This document shows positions 37,924 through 46,695 of a stretch of DNA of 64,000 bases, piece by piece (position 1 is the first letter of the stretch; the number at the start of each line of letters is the position of its first letter). Location of the stretch: the NCBI GenBank assembly GCA_002372235.1, contig DFJI01000017.1:1899-65898 (forward strand), read 5' to 3'. This DNA is from Prevotella sp. UBA3675. Lineage in GTDB: Bacteria > Bacteroidota > Bacteroidia > Bacteroidales > Bacteroidaceae. Under the pieces are notes generated by a model. The model made no database searches, was not told the origin of the DNA, and saw nothing but the letters and a program-made list of their open reading frames with translations. The position numbers and the translations under genes are program-made.

Positions 37924-38994
37924 ATGGCTGAAGCTTGCAGTGAAACAAAGAAAGAGGTGCTCCTCGGTAAGACTACCGCAGAACTAAAAGAGGTGGCCAA
38001 AAGCTTAGGCATGCCCAATTTTACTGGAGGACAGATTTCGCGATGGATCTACGAGAAGGGCGTCACGTCTATCGACGAGATGACCAATCTCTCGAAAGCC
38101 AATCGCGAACGTCTGGCTGCCGCCTACTGTATAGGTTCCATGCCGCCCATCGACTGCCAGAAGAGTATCGACGGAACCATCAAGTATCTCTTTCCCGTAA
38201 GGACTACTTCCGAGAACGGTTCAAGACATTTGTTTGTTGAGACCGTGTTCATTCCCGACAAAGACCGGGCAACGCTCTGTGTGTCATGCCAAGTGGGCTG
38301 CAAAATGAATTGTCTGTTCTGTCAGACTGGCAAACAGGGGTTCGAAGGGCATCTGACCACCGCCGACATTCTCAATCAGATATACTCCCTACCCGAGCGT
38401 GAACGCTTAACCAACATTGTGTTCATGGGACAGGGTGAGCCGATGGACAATTTAGACAATGTGCTTCATGCCACACACATCCTGACAAGCGAGCAAGGAG
38501 TTGCCTGGAGCCCTAAGCGCATCACCGTGAGTTCGGTGGGCATCATCGACAAGCTGAAGCGTTTTCTCGACGAGAGCCAGTGCCACGTGGCCATCTCCAT
38601 GCACTCACCACTCCACCGCCAGCGAGCCGAGCTCATGCCAGTAGAACGGAGTCAGCATCTCACCGACGTAGTGGCGCTGCTCAAGCAATATGACTTCACC
38701 CACCAGCGCCGGTGTTCGTTCGAGTACATCTGCTTTGCAGGTCTCAACGACACGATGGAGCATGGACGCGAGATCGTGAAGCTGCTCAAGGGACTTGAAT
38801 GTAGGGTGAACCTGATCCGGTTTCACCCGATTCCGAACATAGACCTCCCTGGAGCCGATGAGAAGCGCATGGAATCACTGCGTGACTATCTCACGAGCCA
38901 CGGAGTCTATACCACCATACGGGCAAGCCGTGGACAAGACATCTACGCTGCCTGCGGATTGCTCTCAACAGCGAAAAAGAACGAAAAAGAATGA
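37924..38994 (+). CDS. rlmN: 23S rRNA/tRNA adenine-C2 methyltransferase
   Basis: Radical-SAM enzyme methylating A2503 of 23S rRNA (and tRNA A37), 356 residues. The Cx3Cx2C cluster is C126, C130, C133 in GCKMNCLFCQTG, with a conserved nearby cysteine C119 and the methyl-carrying cysteine C344 in YAACGLLS. MGQGEPMDN and ITVSSVGI bind SAM. Start placed at MAEACSET, where homology-like sequence begins. A Cfr resistance methylase is a relative, but context and length fit RlmN. Confidence 0.94.
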   Translation: MAEACSETKKEVLLGKTTAELKEVAKSLGMPNFTGGQISRWIYEKGVTSIDEMTNLSKANRERLAAAYCIGSMPPIDCQKSIDGTIKYLFPVRTTSENGSRHLFVETVFIPDKDRATLCVSCQVGCKMNCLFCQTGKQGFEGHLTTADILNQIYSLPERERLTNIVFMGQGEPMDNLDNVLHATHILTSEQGVAWSPKRITVSSVGIIDKLKRFLDESQCHVAISMHSPLHRQRAELMPVERSQHLTDVVALLKQYDFTHQRRCSFEYICFAGLNDTMEHGREIVKLLKGLECRVNLIRFHPIPNIDLPGADEKRMESLRDYLTSHGVYTTIRASRGQDIYAACGLLSTAKKNEKE

Positions 38995-39022
38995 TTTAAA
39001 ACAATAACAATCTAACTGAAAT

Positions 39023-40144
39023 ATGAACGATAAGAAAATAATTGTAGCCATCACGAGTGGCGATACGAACGGCATTGGTTATGAGATGATTTTCAAGGCA
39101 TTTGAAGATTCCACCATGCTCGAGTTGTGTACCCCTGTCATTTACGGCTCGTCAAAGCTGGCCACCTATCATGCCCATTCCATTCACAGCGAGCTGCAGC
39201 TCTCTGTGATAAACAATGCTGAAGAAGCCCATCCCAACAAGGTCAATCTGCTGAACTGCTTCAACGATGATGATGTCAACGTCACCTTTGGAGAAGCAAC
39301 CCCTGAATCAGGCAAGGCAGCGTTGAGCGCCATCGACAGAGCTATCGAGGACTATCAGAAAGGGCTGGTTCAGGTGTTGGTCACCGCCCCAGTGAACCGC
39401 AGCACGATCGAGGGCTTTCAGGGACATGCCGACTACCTGGAGCGCAAGCTGGGCAAGGGGGCTGGCATCAGCATCCTGATGAACGAAGAACTCCGCGTGG
39501 CACTGGTGACCAACAATGTTGCCATCAAAGACATCTCTGAATCCATCACCAAGCAGAAGATCGTCGAGAAAGGCGAGCGTTTCTTCGAATCGCTACGCCG
39601 CGACATGCGCATCACGAGTCCGCGCATTGCCGTGCTCTCGCTCAATCCCCGATGCGGCGAAGACGGCGCTTTGGGCGAAGAGGAGCAGGAAATCATCATT
39701 CCAGCCATTGAAGAGCTGGAGAACAAGGGCATTCAGGCATTCGGCCCCTATGCAGCCGACAATTTCTTCGGCAATGGCGACTATTATCATTTCGACGGAG
39801 TCTTGGCCATGTATCATGACCAAGGTCTCACTCCGTTCAAGACCATCTGTCCTGACGAGGGAATCAGGTACACAGCCGGACTGCCCATCGTGCGCACTGC
39901 TCCCGCCATCGGCACGCAGTTCGGCATGGCAGGTCGCAACCAGGCTTCACCCGCCATGCTTTGCCATGCCATCTACGCGGCCATCGACATTTTCCGCAAT
40001 CGCAAAGACTACGACAAGCCGTTGGCCAATCCGCTGCCGAAGCTCTATCACGAGAAACGCGACGATAGCGAGAAAGTACGCTTCCGCTCACCCATAGGGC
40101 AAGAAGGCCAGTCATCGCCCGCTCCTAAAACGCCCAAGAATTGA
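39023..40144 (+). CDS. pdxA: 4-hydroxythreonine-4-phosphate dehydrogenase
   Basis: NAD-dependent metalloenzyme of pyridoxal phosphate synthesis (DXP-dependent route), 373 residues, somewhat longer than E. coli PdxA, as is usual in Bacteroidota. TSGDTNGIGYE at the start, TAPVNRSTIEGFQGHADYLE and YHDQGLTPFK supply the metal and substrate ligands; GLPIVRTAPAIGT is conserved. Its TGA overlaps the TTG start of the next gene. Confidence 0.94.
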   Translation: MNDKKIIVAITSGDTNGIGYEMIFKAFEDSTMLELCTPVIYGSSKLATYHAHSIHSELQLSVINNAEEAHPNKVNLLNCFNDDDVNVTFGEATPESGKAALSAIDRAIEDYQKGLVQVLVTAPVNRSTIEGFQGHADYLERKLGKGAGISILMNEELRVALVTNNVAIKDISESITKQKIVEKGERFFESLRRDMRITSPRIAVLSLNPRCGEDGALGEEEQEIIIPAIEELENKGIQAFGPYAADNFFGNGDYYHFDGVLAMYHDQGLTPFKTICPDEGIRYTAGLPIVRTAPAIGTQFGMAGRNQASPAMLCHAIYAAIDIFRNRKDYDKPLANPLPKLYHEKRDDSEKVRFRSPIGQEGQSSPAPKTPKN

Positions 40145-41160
40145 AGAAGAAGCACCAGAACATATTTTTCATCATAGGTCTCATTGTCCTTGCGCTGATG
40201 GTTACTCAGCTCAACTTCAATGAGGTCTGTGAGGGTGTGCGGCGTGCAGGCTATTGGTTCCTGGCCGTCGTAGCTCTGTGGGCCGTGCTCTACCTCTTCA
40301 ACACAGCCGCCTGGTGGATCATCATCAACAGTCAGTCTGCGACTCAATCCGACAGGCAGCCATCGCCCGTCTCCTTCCTTTGGCTCTACAAGATTACCGT
40401 TTCAGGCTTTGCGCTCAACTATGCCACTCCCGGCGGACTGATGGGAGGCGAACCCTACAAGATCATGTCGCTGTCGCCTAAGATAGGCACCGAGCGCGCC
40501 ACCTCGTCGGTCATTCTGCACACGATGACACACATCTTCTCTCACTTCTGGTTCTGGCTGATTGCCTGCATCCTCTTCGTAATGACCGAGCCGCTGAATG
40601 TTCTCATGAGCACCGTTCTGATCCTGGTGACCCTGTTCTGCCTCACCGCCATCTGGTTCTTCATCAAGGGCTATAGGAAAGGCATTGCCCGCACCGTGAT
40701 GACGATTCTGAGCCACATCCCCCTCGTTAAGGCATGGGCACAGCGAATGACAGCGCGCCACTCAGCCCGCCTCACCACGATCGACCACCAGATAGCCTCA
40801 CTTCACAATCAGAACCGCCGCACCTTTGTGCTGGCCGTCATGCTCGAATTGTCGTGCCGAATCGTCTCGGCACTCGAAATCATGTTCGTACTATTGGTGA
40901 TTATGCCTGAGGCTAACTACATTCAGTGCATTCTCATCTTAGCCTTCACCTCGCTGATTGCCAACATGCTTTTCTTCATTCCGCTACAGTTAGGAGGCCG
41001 TGAAGGCGGATTCCTCATGTCGGTCAACGGACTTGGCATGACGGCCTCGGCAGGCATTTTCGTGGCCTTGATTGTCCGACTGCGCGAGCTCATCTGGACA
41101 GGCATCGGACTGCTCCTCATAAAAATAGAAAGTTCAGGCAAGAAATATGCCTCAAAATAG
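40141..41160 (+). CDS. UPF0104-type multi-spanning membrane protein
   Basis: 339-residue membrane protein with about eight hydrophobic segments, of the lysylphosphatidylglycerol-synthase transmembrane/UPF0104 (flippase-like) family. Family-typical pieces include GFALNYATPGGLMGGEPYKI and QLGGREGGF. I use a TTG start at 40141, because it overlaps the pdxA stop (TTGA) and the next ATG (residue 20) would remove most of the first membrane segment. No catalytic aminoacyl-transfer domain is present, so lipid or precursor translocation is a guess from the family. Confidence 0.78.
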   Translation: MKKKHQNIFFIIGLIVLALMVTQLNFNEVCEGVRRAGYWFLAVVALWAVLYLFNTAAWWIIINSQSATQSDRQPSPVSFLWLYKITVSGFALNYATPGGLMGGEPYKIMSLSPKIGTERATSSVILHTMTHIFSHFWFWLIACILFVMTEPLNVLMSTVLILVTLFCLTAIWFFIKGYRKGIARTVMTILSHIPLVKAWAQRMTARHSARLTTIDHQIASLHNQNRRTFVLAVMLELSCRIVSALEIMFVLLVIMPEANYIQCILILAFTSLIANMLFFIPLQLGGREGGFLMSVNGLGMTASAGIFVALIVRLRELIWTGIGLLLIKIESSGKKYASK

Positions 41161-41223
41161 CTGCCTACTCGCTAAAAACGCTTAAATTCCTGCCATAATT
41201 GCAGCATTGTGAAAAAAAATATG

Positions 41224-41231
41224 TAATTTTG
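41224..41231 (+). promoter_or_regulatory. -7 box before the sigma-54 activator gene
   Basis: TAATTTTG, 8 bases before the ATG at 41240. If used, the mRNA would be nearly leaderless; no clear -33 is seen. Confidence 0.35.
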
Positions 41232-41239
41232 TCAGCCTT

Positions 41240-42481
41240 ATGAAGAGTACAGAACTACAAAACATCAAACAACGATACAACATTGTTGGCAACTGTGATT
41301 CCCTGAATCACGTGATTGACGTGGCGCTCCAGGTGGCACCCACCGACCTCAGCGTACTCATCATTGGCGAAAGCGGAGTAGGCAAAGAGATCATTCCCCG
41401 CATCATTCACGACAACTCGCCACGCCGTCGCGAGAAGTATTTTGCCATCAACTGCGGCTCCATTCCCGAAGGCACCATCGACTCCGAGCTGTTCGGCCAC
41501 GTGAAGGGCTCCTTCACCGGAGCCATCAACGACTCGCCAGGCTACTTCGGAGTGGCCAACAAAGGCACCCTTTTCCTCGACGAGGTGGGCGAGCTGCCCT
41601 TAGCCACACAAGCCCGACTGCTACGCGTCCTGGAGAACGGTGAGTACATTCCCGTAGGCGCTACCGAAGTGCGCAAGACCGACGTGCGCATCGTGGCAGC
41701 CACCAACGTCAACATCCAGAAAGCCATCAGCGAAGGCCGATTCAGAGAAGACCTGTACTACCGCCTGAACGAAGTGGCCGTGCAGATGCCTCCCCTGCGC
41801 GAGCGCGGCGAGGACATCGTGCTCCTGTTCAGGCTCTTCGCCATGCAGATGGCCGAGAAGTACAAGATGGACCGCGTGCAGCTCACCGACGAGGCCAAGC
41901 AGATGCTGATGCGCTACAAGTGGCCGGGCAACGTGCGCCAGCTGAAGAACATCACCCAGCAGATCTCCGTGCTCAGCCCCGAGCGCACCATCACCCCCGA
42001 CGTGCTGGCACAGTTCATTCCGCAAGACAGGGAGAGCACCCAGCTTGCAGTCGTAAACTCCGGCAGCACCGACCACTCCTTCGAGAACGAGCGCGAGATT
42101 CTCTATAAGATCCTCTTCGAGCTGCGCGGTAACGTGAACGACATGCGCCGCGAGATGAGCTTGCTCAAGAAGCAGATAGAGGACGTTCAGACCAAGCCGC
42201 CCACCATCATCGGCAGCTCAGCCACGCCCCCCATGCAGCCGCTGCAGCCCATTCAGAGCATTCAGCCCGTGGTGGCCAACATGGAAGACGCCATTGCCGA
42301 GGAATACATCGAGCCGACGGCCACACCCGAGAACCTGAACCTGAGCGACCTCAGCCGGCAAACACTCATCAAGGCGCTCGAGCGCAACAACGGCAACCGC
42401 AAGAAGGCGGCTCAGGAACTGGGCATCAGCGACCGCACACTCTACAGACGACTTAAACAATATGGGTTCAATGACGAATAG
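41240..42481 (+). CDS. Sigma-54 interaction-domain transcriptional regulator
   Basis: 413-residue bacterial enhancer-binding protein. The AAA+ domain starts almost at residue 14: Walker A GESGVGKE (43-50), sigma-54 loop GSFTGA (90-95, usually GAFTGA), Walker B LFLDEVGELP, and a Fis-type helix-turn-helix at the C-terminus (NRKKAAQELGISDRTLYRRLK). There is no N-terminal receiver or sensor domain, so activity control must come from elsewhere. A proline/glutamine-rich linker lies near residues 315-360. The gene overlaps lptE by 20 bases, and lptE, an unknown gene and secG follow. Confidence 0.9.
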   Translation: MKSTELQNIKQRYNIVGNCDSLNHVIDVALQVAPTDLSVLIIGESGVGKEIIPRIIHDNSPRRREKYFAINCGSIPEGTIDSELFGHVKGSFTGAINDSPGYFGVANKGTLFLDEVGELPLATQARLLRVLENGEYIPVGATEVRKTDVRIVAATNVNIQKAISEGRFREDLYYRLNEVAVQMPPLRERGEDIVLLFRLFAMQMAEKYKMDRVQLTDEAKQMLMRYKWPGNVRQLKNITQQISVLSPERTITPDVLAQFIPQDRESTQLAVVNSGSTDHSFENEREILYKILFELRGNVNDMRREMSLLKKQIEDVQTKPPTIIGSSATPPMQPLQPIQSIQPVVANMEDAIAEEYIEPTATPENLNLSDLSRQTLIKALERNNGNRKKAAQELGISDRTLYRRLKQYGFNDE

Positions 42482-43004
42482 ACGACGTGTTTTCCTATCG
42501 CTCGCCCTCGGCATGGCGCTGCTCACGGCCAGCTTCGCGGTGCAGTCATGCTCCATCAGCTACACGTTCAACGGTGCCAGCGTTGACTACACCAAGACGA
42601 AGACCATACAGATCAGCGAGTTCCCCATTCGCGCCAACTACGTATGGGGACCGATGGCCAACATCTTCAACAACCAGCTGAAGGACCAGTATGCCAACCA
42701 CACCAAGCTCATACAGGTCAGGGCAAACGGCGACCTGCGATTAGACGGTGAGATCACCCGCTACGAGCAGCGCAACAAGTCAGTCTCAGCCGAGGGATAC
42801 TCGGCACAGACCGAACTCTCGATGACCGTCAACGTGAGATTCACCAACAACACCAACCACGCTGAAGACTTTGAGCGCCAGTTCACCGCCACAGCCACCT
42901 ACGACACCACGCGCTCGCTGAACTCCGTTCAGGAGGAGCTGGTGAACCAGATGGTCAAGGAAATCACCGAGCAGATATTCAATGCCACCGTGGCCAACTG
43001 GTGA
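42462..43004 (+). CDS. lptE: LptE-like LPS-assembly lipoprotein
   Basis: 180-residue lipoprotein predicted as the LptE plug of the outer-membrane LptDE translocon. Lipobox VQSC (Cys30 from this start) follows a hydrophobic signal. The two-layer alpha/beta body with ISYTFNGASVD and TVNVRFTNNTN is typical of Bacteroidota LptE. An alternative ATG lies three codons in (42471). It overlaps the upstream regulator gene, so translation is likely coupled. Confidence 0.82.
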   Translation: MGSMTNRRRVFLSLALGMALLTASFAVQSCSISYTFNGASVDYTKTKTIQISEFPIRANYVWGPMANIFNNQLKDQYANHTKLIQVRANGDLRLDGEITRYEQRNKSVSAEGYSAQTELSMTVNVRFTNNTNHAEDFERQFTATATYDTTRSLNSVQEELVNQMVKEITEQIFNATVANW

Positions 43005-43053
43005 TGCCCCCCCCCGACACTTCCAGATAAAAAAACGACAGAAAACAAGCAGA

Positions 43054-43818
43054 ATGGTACTCACCGAACTCATCAAACATCCTGAACGGCTCAATCGCGA
43101 CACCCTCTACGAGCTGCGCTCCATGCTGGCCCTCCATCCCTATTTCCAGACCGCGAGGCTGCTCATGCTGCAGAATCTCTACCTCCTCCACGACTCCACG
43201 TTCGACGAGGAGCTGCGCCAAGCCGCCATCTACATCACCGACCGGAAAGTGCTGTTCCAGCTCATAGAGGCAGGCCACTACCAGCTGGCCCCACAGAAAA
43301 GGGAAAAGCCAAAGACGGCACAGCCGCAAGAACAGCAGAGCCGCACCATCTCGCTCATCGACAACTTCCTGGAGTCCATACCCCAAGCCGCTGAGGGCGA
43401 CGACAAGAAGACAAAGCGGAAGCCCACCCCCGCCGATGCAGCCGTTGACTACGTGGCCTACCTCATAGAGAGCGAGAGCGACGAGGAGCGCACACAGGCC
43501 GACGAGGCCCCGCAGATGATCGGGCAGAACCTCATCGACACCTTCATCGAAAACGACAAAGGCAAGATCGTGCTCAGCGAGAACCCCACCCTGAAGCCCG
43601 ACATACCCGATGCCGCCTCTTCCGACGAGAAAAAGGCCGAAGAGAGCTATTTCACCGAGACACTAGCCCGAATTTACATCAAACAGGGCAGATATTCAAA
43701 GGCTTTAGAAATTATTAGCCGTTTAAGTTTGCAATATCCAAAAAAAAATGCTTACTTTGCAGACCAAATTCGATTCCTCGAGAAATTAATCATCAATAAT
43801 AACAAAAAAATAAACTAA
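43054..43818 (+). CDS. Unknown helical protein between lptE and secG
   Basis: 254 residues, no signal peptide. The N-terminal third (MVLTELIKHPERLN, LRSMLALHPYFQ) and the C-terminal TLARIYIKQGRYSKALEIISRLSLQYP form TPR-like helices, joined by a charged, probably disordered middle (about 95-195). Start at MVLTEL; the upstream in-frame ATG would overlap lptE with unlikely sequence. I believe this gene type occurs beside secG in other Bacteroidota, suggesting an envelope or secretion role, but no function is known to me. secG begins 7 bases later. Confidence 0.75.
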   Translation: MVLTELIKHPERLNRDTLYELRSMLALHPYFQTARLLMLQNLYLLHDSTFDEELRQAAIYITDRKVLFQLIEAGHYQLAPQKREKPKTAQPQEQQSRTISLIDNFLESIPQAAEGDDKKTKRKPTPADAAVDYVAYLIESESDEERTQADEAPQMIGQNLIDTFIENDKGKIVLSENPTLKPDIPDAASSDEKKAEESYFTETLARIYIKQGRYSKALEIISRLSLQYPKKNAYFADQIRFLEKLIINNNKKIN

Positions 43819-43825
43819 AAAAACA

Positions 43826-44182
43826 ATGCTTTACACACTATTCGTAATCTTCATCCTGATCGTCTCGGCACTGATGATTCTCATCGTGCTCATGCAAGAG
43901 TCAAAAGGCGGCGGCCTGGCACAAAACTTCTCGTCCTACAACCAGATTGCAGGCGTTCGCCAAACCACCGACCTCATAGAGAAAATGACCTTCGGTCTGG
44001 CAGCCGTCATGGTCGTGCTGAGCGTGCTGTGCACCTTCAGCGCTCCCAAGTCTGCTACCGACAACTCCGTGATGGAAGGTGTTGAGGTGCCCGCCACCAA
44101 CCCGAGCAACCTCCCCGGATTCGGAGCCAGCCAGACGCAGCAGGAAGCACCTGCCGCTCCAGCCGAAGCACCTGCTCAATAA
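43826..44182 (+). CDS. secG: Preprotein translocase subunit SecG
   Basis: 118-residue SecG with two membrane helices (about 2-20 and 52-72), joined by the conserved cytosolic loop LMQESKGGGLAQNF. It assists SecYE channel function. The C-terminal tail is alanine/proline/glutamine rich. A strong terminator follows, ending the long plus-strand cluster. Confidence 0.92.
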   Translation: MLYTLFVIFILIVSALMILIVLMQESKGGGLAQNFSSYNQIAGVRQTTDLIEKMTFGLAAVMVVLSVLCTFSAPKSATDNSVMEGVEVPATNPSNLPGFGASQTQQEAPAAPAEAPAQ

Positions 44183-44213
44183 AGACATCAGCAAGGATTC
44201 AAAACAACAAGTA

Positions 44214-44254
44214 AGATGGGAATGCTGGACAACCAGTATTCCCATCTCTTTTTT
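44214..44254 (+). terminator. Rho-independent terminator of secG
   Basis: Stem 44214-44228 with 44233-44247 (one internal G-T pair), ACAA loop, then CTTTTTT. It is 31 bases after the secG stop. Confidence 0.9.
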
Positions 44255-44303
44255 GTATGTGCAGGGAATGGAAAGAAGAGACTATTTCAGCTCTATATAC
44301 TAT

Positions 44304-44423
44304 AAGTTTTCAAAACATCTGCTCCATCTGCTCCCATCTGCAATACCATCTGATTATCAAACAGTTGCAAATAATTTCAGATGGAGCAGATGGGAGCAGA
44401 TGGAGCAGATGTTTTGAAAACTT
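44304..44423. repeat. 120-base element with perfect 37-base inverted arms
   Basis: Arms 44304-44340 and 44387-44423 are exact reverse complements over 37 bases. A further inner pair, 44346-44353 with 44377-44384, continues the stem after a small interior loop. The arms consist largely of a repeated CATCTGCTC-type word. Outside the arms, A/T-rich sequence can extend the stem imperfectly. It contains no ORF. Confidence 0.9.
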
Positions 44424-44447
44424 CAAGTATATGATATAATAATAAGC

Positions 44448-44640
44448 CAGACTTGCGACTTAGACAAATTCACGCTACGGCTTAGGAAAAATCACGCTAC
44501 AGTTTAGGCAAAACCACACTACAGTTTAGGCAAGATCACATTACGATTTAGGCAAGATCATTTTACCGTTTAGGCAAAGTCATTTTACCGTTTAGGCAAA
44601 ACCGTGTTGCGATATAGGCAAAATCTTGTTGTAATCTCGC
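44448..44640. repeat. 22-base tandem repeat array
   Basis: About eight uninterrupted 22-base units, clearest from 44470 (unit boundaries 44470, 44492, 44514, 44536, 44558, 44580, 44602), with a diverged unit before (44448) and a partial one after (44624). The conserved core is TTTAGGCAAAA; the first half of each unit varies gradually. No spacers. It lies between secG and the convergent TRIC-like gene, and with the 120-base element fills this 489-base gap. Confidence 0.85.
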
Positions 44641-44671
44641 TCTGGCGATGCATGCTTCATCCTTGCCGCCA

Positions 44672-45295
44672 TCAGGGTTTCTCCTCTCCATGCAGTATGG
44701 GCAGTGAGATGTGGTAGCGGACGGCAAGGAAGCGGATGAGGCAGATCACGGCGAAGGTGGCAGCCGACGTGAGCTCTACGGGCCAGCGGCACAGCAGGCC
44801 GCACCAATAGAAGGCCCCGCCCAGCACGCAGGCCACGGCGTAGATCTCCTTATGGAAGATGACGGGCTCGTTGTTGAGCAGCACGTCGCGGATGACGCCG
44901 CCAGCCGAGCCCGTGATGCACCCCATGATGATGGCCACCCAGACGGGTTGGCCGAAAGCCAGGCTCTTCTGTATGCCGGCAATGGTGAAGAGGGCCAGCC
45001 CGAAGGTGTCGAACACGAACCAGGCGTTCTTCAGCGGCTCCATCCACCGCCCGAAGAAGGCCACGGTCAGCAGCGCCACGGCTGTGCAGACAATATAGAC
45101 GGGGGTAGTCATCCAGAACGGCGTGGTTGACAGCATGACGTCGCGAATGGTGCCGCCGCCTATGGCCACAGCTATGCCGCACACGTAGCCTCCGAACCAG
45201 TCGAACTGCTTGGCGGCTGCATGGCGTATGCCGGAGATGGCAAAAGCAAACGTGCCGAGCATTTCAATGATGCTGATGATGACGTCTTGGTTCAT
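44672..45295 (-). CDS. TRIC/UPF0126-type membrane channel
   Basis: 207-residue membrane protein with seven predicted helices and the internal duplication of the UPF0126/TRIC family: GTFAFAISGIRHAAA with GGGTIRDVML in the first half, LALFTIAGIQKSLA with AGGVIRDVLL in the second. Related bacterial proteins form trimeric cation (K+/Na+) channels. The ATG overlaps the end of rarA by four bases (45292-45295). Confidence 0.87.
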   Translation of the reverse strand: MNQDVIISIIEMLGTFAFAISGIRHAAAKQFDWFGGYVCGIAVAIGGGTIRDVMLSTTPFWMTTPVYIVCTAVALLTVAFFGRWMEPLKNAWFVFDTFGLALFTIAGIQKSLAFGQPVWVAIIMGCITGSAGGVIRDVLLNNEPVIFHKEIYAVACVLGGAFYWCGLLCRWPVELTSAATFAVICLIRFLAVRYHISLPILHGEEKP

Positions 45296-46593
45296 TGGTT
45301 CTGTTCCTCCTGCTGCTTGTTGTTATCCTTATATCGGTCGCCCCAGTAGCTCACCATGCGCTGATAGAGCTTATCCTCAGCGGGGCTGTGCTGCCCCATC
45401 CAGAAGCGCTCGGACCGGAGCGCATCGGGCAGGTACTGCTGGGGCGTGAAGTGGCCGGCATAGTCGTGGGGATACTTATAGCCGTCGTGATAGCCCAAAT
45501 CCTTCATGAGCTGGGTGGGAGCGTTGCGCAGGTGGAGCGGCACGGGCTGGTTACCAGTGGCACGCACGGCAGCGAGGGCTGCGTCGATGCCCAGGTAGGT
45601 GGAGTTGCTCTTGGGCGACGTAGCCAGATAGACTGCTGCCTCGGCCAGGGCGATGCGCGCTTCGGGCCACCCTATCTTCATCACCGTATCAAACGCTGCA
45701 TTGGCCAGCAGAAGGGCATTCGGATTGGCCAGTCCTATGTCCTCGGAGGCCGAAATTACCATTCTCCGGGCTATGAACTGCGGGTCTTCGCCGCCCTCTA
45801 TCATGCGGGCCATCCAGTAGAGTGCCGCATCGGGATCGCTGCCCCGGATGCTCTTGATGAAGGCCGAGATGATGTCGTAGTGCATCTCGCCATCCTTGTC
45901 GTAAGCCAACGGATTCTGTTGCAGACGGGAGACGACAAGCTCATCGGTAATCGTCACATCATGACTTTCAGAATCGACCACTAATTCCAAGATGTTCAGC
46001 AACTTACGCGCATCGCCTCCACTATAGCGCAGAAGGGCCGACGTCTCTTTCAGCTCAATGTGGCGCTGCTTCAGCTGCACGTCGGTGGTGATGGCCCGGT
46101 TCAGGAGCTGCAACAGGTCGTCCTTCTCCAGCGGCTTGAGCACATAGAGCTGGCAGCGCGAGAGCAGAGGTCTGATTACCTCAAAAGAGGGATTCTCCGT
46201 GGTGGCGCCAATGAGGGTCACCACGCCCTTCTCGACCGCTCCCAGCAACGAGTCTTGCTGAGACTTCGAGAAGCGGTGAATCTCGTCGATGAAGAGTATG
46301 GGCGAAGCCTCGTTGAAGAACCGCCCCTTCTCGGCTCGCTCTATCACGTCGCGCACGTCCTTCACGCCGCTGGTCACGGCTGAGAGGGTGAAGAACGGCG
46401 TGTTCAGCTTGTGGGCTATGATCTGTGCGAGGGTGGTCTTCCCCACTCCCGGCGGTCCCCAGAGTATGAACGACGAGACGCGGCCCGTGTCGATCATCGT
46501 GCGCAACACGGCGCCTTCGCCCACCAGATGGCGCTGCCCGATGTACTCGTCGAGCGTGCGGGGCCGTAGTCTTTCGGCTAATGGTTGTGACAT
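45292..46593 (-). CDS. rarA: Replication-associated recombination protein A
   Basis: AAA+ ATPase of the RarA/MgsA/WRNIP1 family acting at stalled replication forks, 433 residues. Walker A GPPGVGKT (46-53), Walker B FIDEIHRF (D103, E104), sensor 1 GATTENPSFE, and the C-terminal tetramerisation region with ATGNQPVPLHLRNAPT. Start at MSQPLAERLRP; the 16 upstream in-frame codons are lysine-rich and not part of the family. Confidence 0.93.
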   Translation of the reverse strand: MSQPLAERLRPRTLDEYIGQRHLVGEGAVLRTMIDTGRVSSFILWGPPGVGKTTLAQIIAHKLNTPFFTLSAVTSGVKDVRDVIERAEKGRFFNEASPILFIDEIHRFSKSQQDSLLGAVEKGVVTLIGATTENPSFEVIRPLLSRCQLYVLKPLEKDDLLQLLNRAITTDVQLKQRHIELKETSALLRYSGGDARKLLNILELVVDSESHDVTITDELVVSRLQQNPLAYDKDGEMHYDIISAFIKSIRGSDPDAALYWMARMIEGGEDPQFIARRMVISASEDIGLANPNALLLANAAFDTVMKIGWPEARIALAEAAVYLATSPKSNSTYLGIDAALAAVRATGNQPVPLHLRNAPTQLMKDLGYHDGYKYPHDYAGHFTPQQYLPDALRSERFWMGQHSPAEDKLYQRMVSYWGDRYKDNNKQQEEQNQ

Positions 46594-46673
46594 ATATATA
46601 TATCTTGTGTTTCTTCTCTTCTTCTTTTTTTGCGACTTCAAGAAGCCACGAAAACTGTTCCGGATTATTCCTC

Positions 46674-46689
46674 CCCCCGAGGACGGGGG
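46674..46689. other. GC-rich hairpin between LolA-like gene and rarA
   Basis: CCCCCG pairs with CGGGGG around AGGA, just after the LolA-like stop codon. It lacks a T-run, so termination is uncertain. Confidence 0.4.
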
Positions 46690-46695
46690 CTCACG

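Noticed and set aside
44304..44423. Insertion sequence ends
   Set aside because: Only 46 bases lie between the arms, so there is no transposase; a non-autonomous element remains possible but unproven.
44183..44671. tRNA or small RNA gene in the secG/TRIC gap
   Set aside because: No cloverleaf with tRNA consensus bases; the gap is explained by a terminator, an inverted repeat and a tandem array.
45295..45984. 229-codon plus-strand ORF opposite rarA
   Set aside because: Antisense shadow of the AAA+ gene; no independent support.
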